NCBI RefSeq assembly: GCF_029203305.1
Contig: NC_089461.1
Span: forward strand, 930,001-994,000
Length of the DNA stretch: 64,000 nucleotides
Direction of reading: 5' to 3'
Source of the DNA: Yamadazyma tenuis
Taxonomy: Eukaryota; Ascomycota; Pichiomycetes; Serinales; Debaryomycetaceae
How positions within the stretch are numbered: position 1 is the first letter of the stretch; each line of letters opens with the position of its first letter. Positions 9,586 to 22,100 of this stretch are shown one piece after another. The notes beneath the pieces are model-generated. The model made no database searches. It had not been told where the DNA came from and worked only from the letters and a program-made list of their open reading frames with translations. Made by a program: the position numbers and the translations under genes.

Positions 9586-11136
9586 CGTAGAGTGTTGAAG
9601 ATGACTTGAAAATTTTCGAGACCAGGTCGCGAAGTCTGGAGGGTGAGATGATTAAAGTGATTGATGGTAGATTTAGCATGGAATGATCCAAACATGATCA
9701 CGGAGACAGAAGAGGGCGTTTAAAAGATAACCGGTTATTTTGAATACCAAACATCACCAAAATGTTGATCCTATAAAACGTAAGCAGAGGCGCTACAGGC
9801 TCATTTACCAGAACTATTCACATTTCTTCAGTCATTACACCCCTACTCCTTTCTCAAACTTAAGAGTCAAAACGCCCCCGGTTCTATACTGATAGAGCCA
9901 CTGCGTTTTCTATTGAGTCTGGGTCTCGACTGAGTTCGAGCTGGCACATTGAAGATGGATTTTGTCACAGTTATTTATGGAGTGCACATTTTTCAATCGG
10001 TGGACTCATTCCTGACAGACAAGGTAACATTCAAGTGGGACACATGCACAAGTTTGATCAGGACTCAATAGACTTGTCCTCTTATTTTGGTGACATTTGG
10101 ATTAGGAACGAGTGATTGTTGTATAGTTTTCAGAAATGATTGTGTTTCTAATCTAGCTAGCGTCCTAGTAATATGTCACCTGCCAGATCACGTTTTCCAA
10201 TGCTATCGATAGCAACCCCTATTCTTAGTAAGCTTTATGCGGTAGCAAATCCAGTCGATTTGCGATAAAGAAATGTTGCATCTTGGTAAAGTGTGTAAAC
10301 CCCCTTAGTATACCACTGTTACAACCCTTAGGTGTGCAATCCACAGTGTATTAAAAAGACATTAGAAAGATAATCAAAGGAAGTTTCCTTCTTCTTCATA
10401 GACGTATTTTGTACTGTATTAACTCGGTAAACCCTGGCACACTCCTATCTTCTTTATATATCTATGCGGCTCTAAAGTAAAATATACGCTGATCAATCCA
10501 AGTATATGCAAGGAAATATATTGGCATATTTTAAGCAGAAAGGGCAGAACAACAATATTTAATTGGGGACTGTAGCAGACTGAAGACAGGGTAGATCAAC
10601 TAGCAGGCTTGTATCCTTTTAGCTCCAGGTTTCAGCTTTCAAATTTGTTATTTAACGTTCAAACACACTAGTGTTTTTTTCTCAGCTGATGCATGCCAAG
10701 AACTTCCAGTTTATTTTCCGAAGTGACTTGCGCATGTCAAATGCGTAAGGACCCAAATCAAAGTTAGCTAAATATATCTTTTGCATTCTTTACTGGACAA
10801 TACTACAGTCAGAAGCCTGTCGAGCATCATCCTACTCGTCGAAATTCCCATGTTACTTATGCAAAGCTCTTTGAAGAAAGGTAGCCGGTGCAGAAAGCAC
10901 TCTACGCCACACAATCATCCACTTTGACACGGTTGAAAGTCTTTCGTATATATATTTGGCAAGCACAAAAAACACACTCTGCGCATTGGTGTAAAAAGTC
11001 GCTAGAACGCCGTGCGTATCTAATCTCAAACTCTCAACTCGCATATCTACGAAGTCGCTCGTGCAGCAGGGCAACAAATTCTGACCACGAATATAATAAG
11101 TTATAGTTTCCTCATTCTCAATATCTGTTCTTTACA
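9586..11136. other. Gene-poor intergenic region upstream of the orphan repeat ORF
   Basis: No convincing ORF, tRNA or repeat was found in these 1551 bp. A GAGTTCGAGCT string near 9933 resembles a tRNA B box, but no A box or cloverleaf fits. The right part holds a TATATATAT tract at 10947-10955, a plausible TATA element 182 bp before the orphan ORF. Confidence 0.5.
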
Positions 11137-11541
11137 ATGCTGAAACTTGAATGTTCTGTCGATTGTACGCCGAATGGCTGCAAGGTAACACTACCTTCCA
11201 ACCTGACCAACCTGCTGACACTCAACCTTGACTTTGACAATGGTAACGAGGTCAAAATCTGGTTTAACGAACCCATGTTATATAGCCAGAAAGAAAAATC
11301 TCTTACATTTGAATACACCCTCGATTGTACTCCGGATGGCTGCAAATTACTGTCCCTGACCAACCTGACCAAATGGGACTTTGATTTTGATGATGGTAAG
11401 GAGGTCATCTTCTCGTTTAACCAACCGTTTTTGTATTACCAGAAGCAAAAAGAAAAAGTTACTTCGGGAAGTAGTTCGACTTTCATGAACAACAAATGTT
11501 CAATTGTTTTATTTCTTTTGATGACCTCAATGTTCTTTTGA
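11137..11541 (+). CDS. Orphan small protein with two tandem DCTPxGC repeats and a hydrophobic tail
   Basis: 134-residue ORF, not recognised. It contains two copies of a unit of about 51 residues (about 4-54 and 57-107). Each runs from DCTP[N/D]GCK through LTNL, DFD[N/D]G and FN[E/Q]P-LY to QK-rich ends; the shared order points to an internal duplication under coding constraint. A Ser/Gly-rich spacer (SGSSS) and a hydrophobic C terminus (CSIVLFLLMTSMFF) follow, resembling a GPI-attachment or tail-anchor signal. No N-terminal signal peptide is visible. It may be a tail-anchored protein, or the 3' remnant of a larger surface protein. A TATA-like tract lies upstream and a strong hairpin 20 bp downstream. 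It sits alone in 3.5 kb of otherwise gene-free DNA. Confidence 0.55.
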   Translation: MLKLECSVDCTPNGCKVTLPSNLTNLLTLNLDFDNGNEVKIWFNEPMLYSQKEKSLTFEYTLDCTPDGCKLLSLTNLTKWDFDFDDGKEVIFSFNQPFLYYQKQKEKVTSGSSSTFMNNKCSIVLFLLMTSMFF

Positions 11542-13127
11542 GTATTTGAGTGACGGTTTCTAATGCTTGAAGAAGCATTTACTATAGAGTTCATCTAATA
11601 TAAATCTTTATGAAGTCTTTGTGCTCAATGATCTAAGTTTGTGATATACGACCGATCTTTCGGTCTCAAGTGCAATAATCGTGTGACTTTGACGGCACCG
11701 CGCGGTGGCTAAAGGAACATTTCCAAAATCTAACTCTCAACAGTGGCTTATTGATGATTGGTGATAAGGAGATTATAGGGTTTATAAGAGCTCTATTGCG
11801 TCTGGATTATATCCAAAAGCCTCTCCAGCGATGATAAGGAATAGTTCTGGATATTTGTTTTGGGAGTCTACAAAATGCAAAAGCGGCATCTTGACGGGCG
11901 TTTCTGTAGTTTTTTAAGTACGTTGCATAAAGCCACAATAACGTTCGTTTATTTTTTAAGAACGCTGTGCGAATTCGCAACAGTATTGAGGCCATGGAGG
12001 TGATTTCAAACAGATTAGAACGGTTATAGCCACCATTTCCAGCGATATTAGTCTAGTTCCAAAAGGAAGCTATATCATGCATGAGACAGACATCTCGTAC
12101 TTTGAAAGAAGAGGGATCTACGGAATACCCCCGGTCATCATGTAACTTTAATTGTTATCGTAAGTAAATATTTTCGTATATTGCGCACACGAGAAGGAAT
12201 TGCCGGAGTTTCACCCTTTGTCGGTTGTAGTGCGCTTCAAAAACTCAATTTCCTACCGAGATACACGACATCTTCCCCGAAAATGATTCGGGTTGTTCAC
12301 CGACGATACTGTTAATCCCCTGCTAATTGAAGACCTCCCCTAAAAAATGTCGCAAGTGCTTTTCAAAGAATTACCTCTTCTTCTTTCTATTTGCGGATCA
12401 CCTATGATATATTGGCATCAACAAGAAGATTATTTCATCCCGGACTCCTGTTGCAGGTGTCGTCTCTCTCCAGCAATTCCTGGTCGGTCTCTCCCTATTT
12501 ATTATGGTTTCTAATTCTTATTTTTACGTTTCACTAAACTCATATTTGACCCTACTCTGGATATTTTTGGCGCAAGCTTTCAGAATTAAATGCTGGCCTT
12601 CCTCAATTTGATTGCACATATTAAAGTTATTAATGACCAGCTGAGGCGGTTTTAAGGGAATATGTTCGTTGGTGATTTGGCGCTGTCATAATGTGTGAGC
12701 GTTAGCGTACGCGTATTTTTAATACAAATGAATTTGTACTTCAAAAGAGTAACACTATGAGAACACTATCAGATCGAGATAGGTCAGCATAGGTCAATAG
12801 GGAATATAACTGGCTCTGATTAACTATAACTTTTAATTCCTTGAAATATAGGATTCTTGTTCGCTTAGTTGTTGGGTGATGTTTAACAGAAAATAATTTG
12901 AATTCAACTAGAAACAAGTGGTAAATATTGATGAAGATAATCTTGTCAATAATATTTACGATATGCGGATAAGCATCAATAATATACCCTATGTATTAAT
13001 ATCCACTCTTCTTTTGTCCTGGTTGACTTTTTGCAACAACAATCGTGCCTAGGCCACAAAAGCAGTTAGAGCTCTTCTTCGCATTGTTTACACATTAACG
13101 TATCACCGATCTGAAAACATACATTAA
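11542..13127. other. Long intergenic region upstream of dynein
   Basis: No credible ORF in 1586 bp. Three short perfect inverted repeats are visible: AATGCTT-GAAG-AAGCATT at 11562-11579, GACCGA-TCTT-TCGGTC at 11650-11665 and TACAAA-TGAA-TTTGTA at 12723-12738. The first two lie within 125 bp of the orphan ORF stop and could be 3'-UTR structure. The right end is the DYN1 promoter. Confidence 0.45.
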
Positions 13128-16100
13128 ATGGATTTGGTAACCAGTGACCAACTTCTAGAGCATGTGCGCTCGTTATCAGGCCTTGATGAGTTGCAGAAGT
13201 CACAATTGGCAGCCATAAAGTACGAGGAAGCATCCATCAGTCTGTTTATTCAAAGCTATATTCCTGACTCCATAATAGTGGCTTACATGGATCCTCAGCA
13301 CATAGCCATCACCAGTGATGTCAACAGTATACTCAATGAAGAAACTCCCCAGAAACTTGGAATACTCATCAAGCAAGGCGAACAAATATCCAGTTTAAGC
13401 CAGATAGAGTCGTTGATAATACCTTTGGACTCACTAGAGGAAAACGATGCTTTCAACAAGTTGAGATCCATAGTAAATTTGGGGCTTCTTCCTGTGTTTG
13501 AGATGCTCAGTTTGGGCAAGAAGGCTAACTCGGAGTCTTTCATTAACATTACCAGGAAAAAGTTCAACGAGTTGTCTGCTTCGTTGCAAAATTTACAAGA
13601 GAAGATCCAAGTTCCTGACCTTTTACTTTCAGTACATCCAGTCATCAAGCAATTCGATACAGAACAGGACAATTTCGATGAGGCTCTTTTGAATGATTCT
13701 CATCTTCTCAATGAAGTGACCAATATTGTCAATGGCTGGACAAAGCAAATACAGTCGATTACTAGCTTATCTTCAGATATAGCTAACCTAGCGTCTATAT
13801 CAGAAGAAATCCAGTTTTGGAACTCTTTAGACATATCATTGACTTCTGTGGAACAACAATTAAGTTGTCCTCAGGTGAAGAACTCCATAAACTTATTGAA
13901 TAAAGCTAACAGATTCCATATCACTTTGTCATTCACAAACGACTCAAATATCTCATCCAAAATAATAGAAGCCAAAACTAATCTCTTGATATGGAAGGAC
14001 TTCCCATTGACGGAAATGACCAACATAAATCCCAAGGATTCTGATTGCTTGGGAAAGTTCAATGACCTGGTATCTGGCATATTCAATCACTTGAAGAGGC
14101 TAAGGACTATTAGCAATTTCCCTTTGAGTAAAGGCTTGTTATTGACAGAGTTGATATTGAAAGACTTACTTGCAAAATTTGCCCATTTAATTAACAGTTT
14201 GAACCTTATGAACCTCGAGTTTGAAGAGTTTCTTCGCATATATGAAGGTGATATATCTAATATCCTCAGCACTATTGACTTAAACCTTAAGTACATGGTC
14301 AATTTGATCAGAGAACTCTTGAGAAAGAGACAAGAGAAGTTCTTCATAGTGAGAGTTAATCAGGAGATGTTTGACCAGTTCAAGCACAGACTAGAGTTTT
14401 TGAAGACATTCAGGGTGAAACACGAAAACATCTTGTTCGTAATACGAAACTTTTTACAGGATTTCGACCAAGAGCCTAAATTGATGGATGACTATAATAG
14501 ATTATCAGTGTTGAATCTCTTGGATTTTTCCAAGCATGGCGTTTTTCTTTGGTCTAGTTCAGAACGTCATTACAATAACACCTATTCCCAGATCCAAGAG
14601 TCAATTACTTCCCAACTCAACAATTTATTCATCCATTGCAGTAACTTCAAAGATTTTGTTACCGTGGCAGAAAAGTACAAATATTTGATGATAGAGAACA
14701 CATTTGATATTCTGTCACTTATGAAAGAAGACCTAAGGTTGAAGATTCTAGACATAGCCAGAACTGAAATTTTCAACTTGATCAAATTTGATACCAACTA
14801 CAATGATAAGCTCGAAAAGTCTTTGAACTTGTTCGTTAATTCATACCAAACTCAGGTGGAGGACTATACAGTTACTAGATTCTTGAGAGCTCTCGAGCGA
14901 AGAAATAAAGTCTCGTTTTATGATGACAATTTGTCTTCTTTAGTTGGGAAAGACTGGTTCAAATACTCTATAGGTGGAAAGTTGAAAGACCAGATGTCGA
15001 GTTTTTTGATAAAATTTGACCCCGAGGAGATTTTCAAGCAGTTTTTGTCCCATTTGAAGGAGTACACAGACAACAACAAATTGGAATTGAAGGGAAATGT
15101 ATTTAAAATCTCAAATAACTCTGACCTTCTCTTGAACTTTAATCCTGAGTTCTTGGGGTTAAGAGATAATCTAAAGTTTTTTCGGGCAATAGGGTTCAAG
15201 ATCCCAGTCACTATTTTGCTTGAGTTCCAGAAGCTCAATAGATTATTGCCAATGATAAACGATTTGAAAGAAAACATCTTAACTGTGAAACGAATATTCG
15301 ATATCACTTTAAGAAAAGAATATTTCAGGAAATTTGATCCTTTGCTAGAGATTGACAAGCTTCGGTTAAGCAAGCTCTTAGTTTCGATGGCCAAGGTCCA
15401 ATGGGAACACTTGACACAAGCATTTGAAATCCAAGATGTCATCCTTCAGGAAGAAAGTGAAATCTCATCCCTTGGAATTGTCCGTGAGTTTCAGGCTTGT
15501 ATAAATAAGTTGACTCTCAAATTGAATAGCCTTTCCAGAACTCAGGTGTTTTTATCAAACTCCATCTATCATAACCTCAAGACTTGCAAGTTTGATTCTG
15601 CTTCTATCGAGTCTGGTTTGGTTATTCTAAAAGAGAGGATTTCTGAATTGTACAGCTTTGAGAGCACTGAGATTTTATACAAACAGATCAATGAAGATAT
15701 CAAGGACATTCTTTTAGGAAGATGCAAACAAGAAATTGAGACATACTCGAGAAGTATATCAACAGACGATCTGAGTTCAGATGACGAAGACTCGCATGTC
15801 GCTGAATTCAGCAACTCAAACCATTACTTTTCAGTTGGTTTTCGCAACCATTCAATGGTAATGGAGCCTTCTACTGACGAAATCAGGAGCCGATTGCTAG
15901 CTAGTATCAATGACATTGTTGCAGTGGTGGAATATCAAACGTTATTGTTAGGTGAAAAGGTCGAGCTTAAAACTGAAAAACTTTCAGAGCCTCTTGCGAA
16001 CGCATTGGCTCAAGTTGATCAATTATCTGAAAAGATTGAAGTCTACTTCAGTGACTGGGTTCGTATAGAAACCATGATCAACATGAATGTCGAAAATAAT

Positions 16101-19100
16101 GTCGAAGTTGACAGGTTCGCCCCTCTTGATTCACTTGAGGATTGGTGCACTTCGATGCAAAGACTTTTAAAGTTGGGAGACTTATTTGACAGCGATATTG
16201 TCTCGTTTGGATGCTGTCACATACTGTTGAAGGAAGTTCAATCTAAAGTATACTTGAAATTCACCTCATTTCAAAGATCTATGACAAAGGTGCTTGGAGA
16301 GGTACACTACCTGGAAGTCAACCGGTTTGATAAGAAACTTTCAGATGCCATTACTTCCTTGGGCTTTGACACAATGGATACCAAGAATTTTACTAAGAAC
16401 CTTTTGACATTTATCGAAATCAGAGGCTTTATCACTGGTGAATGGAAGAAAAAACTAGACTTATTGGTAAATAGCTCCAAGCTCTTACCGAAGTTCAACT
16501 TCAGATACCCACGTAAGTGGATTTACCCAGAACAGATAGAGAACAAGATTGCTTCTATAAGCTCGATAATGGAGAAGAAGCAGTCCATTATTGATGAAAA
16601 CCTCGAATTTATTAAATCCAAAATCGTAGGTTATGTGGATGAGCTTTCAGATCACATTTTGAAATTCAAAGACGACTGGTCTTTGAATAGACCCATATCC
16701 GGGGAAATGAATCCAGTTTTGGTTTTAAATTCCTTGAGTAATTTCAATCGTGTATGTTCTACTTATGTCGATACAAAGGTGGAGTTGTCTGTAATCACCG
16801 AGGCATTTGAACTTGACATTCCTGAAGTAGATATTGAAGTTTTAAAAGGTATTTTATCCGAAATCATTGATTTCAAGTATGTTTGGTCCTCAATCAATTC
16901 ATTACATGATCAGATCGATAAGTTGAGAAAAGTCAAGTGGCAGGATGTGAAGACAAGGGATATAAGATTGAAACTTGAACATTTGTTGGAAGAGTGCCGC
17001 CTGTTGCCCATAAAGGTAAGACAATATGCTGCTTTTGACGAGGTCCAACAAATGACCAAGAACTTGATGAAAAATCACAAGCATCTTGTTGATTTAAAGA
17101 ACCCGAACTTGAAAGATCGCCATTGGAAGCGGTTCCTTTCCATGATTAGTTACAATGGCAAGAACCATCGTTTACTTACCTTAGGAGATATCTGGGACCT
17201 CAATCTCTCCCTTCACGAAGTTTCAATTAAGTCCATTATCACACAAGCTAATAATGAATACACTTTAGAGGAAAACATTGAGAAGATCAAAGAGAATTGG
17301 AATCAGATCACTTTCGAATATTTCAACTTCAACACTAAGTTTAAGTTAATCAAGTCCTGGGATTTGTTATTTGAAGAGTGTAATAAGGACTTGAACGAAT
17401 TGTCCAGTATGAGAAATTCGTCAAGTTTCGGAGCATTTGAACAGGAAATTTTTCAGATAGAAACCAAGTTGAACTCCTTGTACGTTATTTTGGATTCGTG
17501 GATCGAAGTCCAAAGACAATGGGTATACTTGGAAGGCATCTTTGGGTCCAAAAATAACATTGCTAGTCTTTTGCCTGTCGAGTCTGCAAGATTTAACAAC
17601 TTGTCATACATTTTCTTTGATTCAATGAAGAAAGTATACAAGATTGAATTAGCCATTGACGTTCTTCTTATTCCAGATTTTGGAGGAAACTTAGAAAAAT
17701 TGTTGGAAAGCTTCTCCAAGTTACGAAGATCTTTATCTGATTTCTTGGAAAAGCAACGTGAAAGTTTTGCTAGGTTTTATTTTATGGGAAACGAAGATCT
17801 ATTGGAATTGATCGGAAGTGGTGTTAATTTCCAGAAAATAAATACTCATATCAACAAGTTGTTTTCTGGTGTTGCTTCTCTCCAGTTTAATAAGGAATCA
17901 TCTTCAATCATATCGGTTTCCAGTGCACAGGGAGAGATTTTGAAGCTTAGTGAGCCAGTCTCCTTGATCAAGTATCCAAGTTTAGTTGACTGGTTAGGCC
18001 AATTGGAACTCGAAATAAAGATATCTTTAAGATCTTTGGTGAGCAGTAATATTGAAGGTGTTCAAAAGTTCTATGAAACTCCAACCATGGAAGCTATCAG
18101 TAAAATTGTGGACGATATTCCTTGCCAGGTTTTGACTTTATGTTGTCAAATTATTTTCACTAAGATTGTTGATAATGGAAATACTCCCAAATCTACCATA
18201 AGTCAAATCATAGACATTTTGAGTGGATTGGAAACCCATGCATCTTCTTTGAAGAGAAACAAAATTGAAAACATTATTGTGGAAGTTATTCATCAATTGG
18301 ATGTTATTTCGCTCTTGGAAACCAAACCAAATGACAAGTCAAATATATTAGCAAGTGAGCTCCTATATGTCTTGGACAATCAAGAGTCTGATCCATTGAA
18401 AAGCTTGAAAGTGAAGCAGTTTGGGTATTCTTTTGAATATGGGTTTGAGTACTTGGGTGTACCACAGAAATTGGTTCACACTCCCTTGATAAGTAACTCT
18501 TTTGTTGCTATGACACAAGCATTGGGACAAAAACTAGGTGGTTCTCCATTAGGGCCAGCTGGAACTGGTAAGACCGAATCAGTGAAAGCTCTTGGAGATA
18601 GTTTGGGTAAAATGGTTACAGTATTTTGCTGCGACGAATCATTTGATTTCCAGGCCATGAGTCGTATCTTCTTGGGACTTTGTAAAGTTGGTTGCTGGGG
18701 ATGTTTTGACGAGTTTAACAGATTGGATGAAAAGCTATTGTCAGCTGTATCTTCACAGATAGAAACAATCGAACTAGGTTTGAAAAATCAATCAGCCTTG
18801 ATTGAGCTTTCAGGGAAGAATTTGTATGTCAATCCTGAAACTGGAATATTTGTAACAATGAATCCAGGATATGCTGGAAGAAACGAATTACCAGAGAATT
18901 TGAAGAAGCTTTTCAGGAGTTTCTCAATGGAAAGGCCAGATAAAGAGATCATTGTGGACGTCCTATTAGCATCTAGAGGTTTTAGGAACACCAAAGAGAT
19001 AGCAAAGCTCATAGTTCCGATGTTTCAAGATTTTGAAAAGATGCTATCGAAGCAGAGCCATTATGATTTTGGACTCAGATCCCTTAAGTCTGTTCTAAAC

Positions 19101-22100
19101 AGCTGTGGAAAGTTGAAACGTTCCACAATGAACGATGCCAATGTGACAGAGACCATGATAGTATTGAGAAGTATTCAAGACAGTATACTCCCAAAGTTGA
19201 CCAGGGAAGATGAAGTAATTTTTAACTCTTTGATTACCAAGTACTTCTCTGATACAGGAGTCGAAGATTTTGAAGAGGAAAAGCTTGTTGAAACCATTAA
19301 AAAGTTGGGACAACTCAAAGGGTACAATATGAGTGGCCCATGGTTAAGGAAAGTGTTACAACTTGAGCAAGTTCGTACTAACCATCATGGTATAATTTTG
19401 ATGGGTGATGCAGGAGCAGGAAAGACCAGTTGTTGGAAGCTCTTACTCGAGTCTTTGAAAGAATGTACCGGTCAGGATTACCTCAGTTACAAAATTGATG
19501 CTAAGGTATTGAATAAAGAGACCCTTTATGGAAAGTTAGACCCAGTTACCAGGGAATGGACAGATGGCTTGTTGACGAGTATTTTGAGAAAGATCAAAGC
19601 CAATATGAGAGGTGAGATGAATAAGCTATCATGGATTGTGTTTGACTGTGACATTGATCCAGAATGGGCAGAAAACCTCAACAGTGTTCTTGATGACAAT
19701 AAGATCTTGACTTTGCCCAATGGTGAAAGGTTAGCACTTCCAGATAACGTCCGAATCATCTTCGAAACCGATAATTTGAAATCCACCACACTAGCAACCA
19801 TCAGTAGATGTGGAATGATTTGGTTTGACAAGGATGTAATTGATACCTTTTCACTTTTGGAACAAAAACTACACCAGTTCTCCCAAAAGAGCTTGCTGAT
19901 AGACGAAACTGAAGGGGACGAGTCTCAATGGTTAAAATATCAGAGAATGTTCCTGGAGAGAGTCAAAATGGTCTTGTTGGAAGGAACATTAGGCACCATA
20001 ATCCACGAGTCTACTAAACTCGATCACATCATGGATTACAACATCCACAGATATATCACATCATTTATTGATTTCATCAAGTCTTACTGCCGAAAATTGA
20101 TCAAGTGTGATTCCAAAGAAGAAATCCCCGACCCAACTAAGTTCATCAACAAGGCAATTCTATTATCACTTATTTGGTCGTTCGCAGGGGATAGCTCTTC
20201 GAAAGAGAGGGAAGGGTTTGGAAATGTGATTCAGAAGCTTTCATGCTTTCTGAATGTTGATTCTTGTGATGGTGATTTTGCTGACAATGATTTGGAAATT
20301 GGTACTGGTGAGTGGATTAAATGGAGCTCGAGGATCCAGCCTGCTGATTTAGAACCTAGCCAAGTATCCAATCCCAATACAGTTGTACAAACAACTGATA
20401 CAGTTAGACACAAGAGCTTGATACACTCGATTATGAATGAGCACAAGACTTTACTTCTTTGTGGACCACCAGGTTCGGGTAAGACTATGACATTCCTTGA
20501 GGTTCTTAAAACAGCACCAAACCTCGATATTTTACAGTTGAACTTTTCTAAAGAGTCTTCACCAGAATCATTAATGAGATCATTGAAACAGTATTGTGAA
20601 TATCAAAGAACTTCAAACGGTATTGTATTCTCCCCCAGAGTTTCTGGAAAGTGGGTGGTTGTATTCTGTGATGAAATAAATTTGCCAGGCGTTGACAAAT
20701 ATGGCTGCCAAAAGGTAATATCGTTGATGAGACAAATGGTGGAGCATAGGGGATTCTGGGATCCAAAGGAAATGCAATGGGTAGAAATGAAAAACATCCA
20801 GTTTGTGGGTGCTTGTAACTCACCAAAAGATCCTGGTCGTCAAAAGTTGTCTAACAGATTTGGACGTCATGTCACTTTAATCATGGTGGATTACCCTGGT
20901 GAGACTTCATTGAACCAGATATACGAAGAGTTCAACTTAGCCGTCATGAAGTGTGCTCCTGACTTGAGAGGCTACACCAAGTCCGTCGTCAAAGCAATGA
21001 TTTCTGTCTATTTGAAGAGTAAAGAAAGATTGACTCCTGATATTCAGTCTCATTATGTCTACTCTCCACGTGAGTTGACAAGATGGACAAGAGGATTATT
21101 AGAGGCATTAAAGCTGAAAATTTACACAAATCTACCTGATTTCATTAGAATGTGGTATCACGAAGGTCTTAGATTGTTCTACGACAGATTGGTTTCGGAT
21201 GATGAAAAAGTTTGGACAAAAAGTCTTTTCGAGGACGTTATCAAAGAATGCTTTCCATTTGCTGATACTATTGTAATCATGCAGGAGCCCGTTCTCTTCT
21301 CCGACTGGCTCTCTCTGAGCTATGAGTCAGTTAACAAAGCAGAATTAAACAAGTTCATTTCTCACCGTCTTATGATATTTAGTGAAGAAGAATTTGATGT
21401 TGATTTGGTCTTGTACGAGGATTTCTTGATACATGCCCTCAGAATCTACAGAGTTTTGAACCAGCCTCAGGGTCATATGATTTTAGTTGGAGCGTCTTCA
21501 AGTGGTAAGACCACATTGACAAAATTTGTTGCTTGGATGAATGGATTGAAAAGTGTTCAATTGAATGTTCATTCTAAATATAACATCAATGATTTTGATA
21601 AAAGCTTGAGAGAAATCTTGATCAGATGCGCAAAAGGTGAACGGATATGCTACATTATCGACGAAGCCAGCATAATGGAGACTTCTTTTATTGAGAGAAT
21701 GAATACCTTATTGGCAAATTCAGAAGTGCCTGGACTTTTTGAAGCTGACGACTTCAAGAATCTAATGAATATATGTTTGGAAGAATCCCAAGCCCAGGGT
21801 TTACTTTTGGACTCAGATGAAGAACTATATAAGTGGTTTGCACAACAAATATCCACCAACTTGCATGTTGTTTTCACATTAACTCAATTGAACAACTCAG
21901 ACAGGTTGCAGATGATATCCTCACCTGCATTATTTAATAGATGTGTTTTGAGTTATATGGGAGATTGGTCTTCCAAAACTTTCCAAGAAGTTGGCTCAAG
22001 GAAGATAGAAAGTATTCCGGTGGATGTACAGAACTTTGAGATTCCCGAATCTTTCCCAAAGAACATAAGCAGTTTCCGAGACATCTTAATAGATAGTCTT

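Noticed and set aside
9925..9945. GAGTTCGAGCT string resembling a tRNA B box
   Set aside because: No matching A box, acceptor stem or cloverleaf can be built around it.
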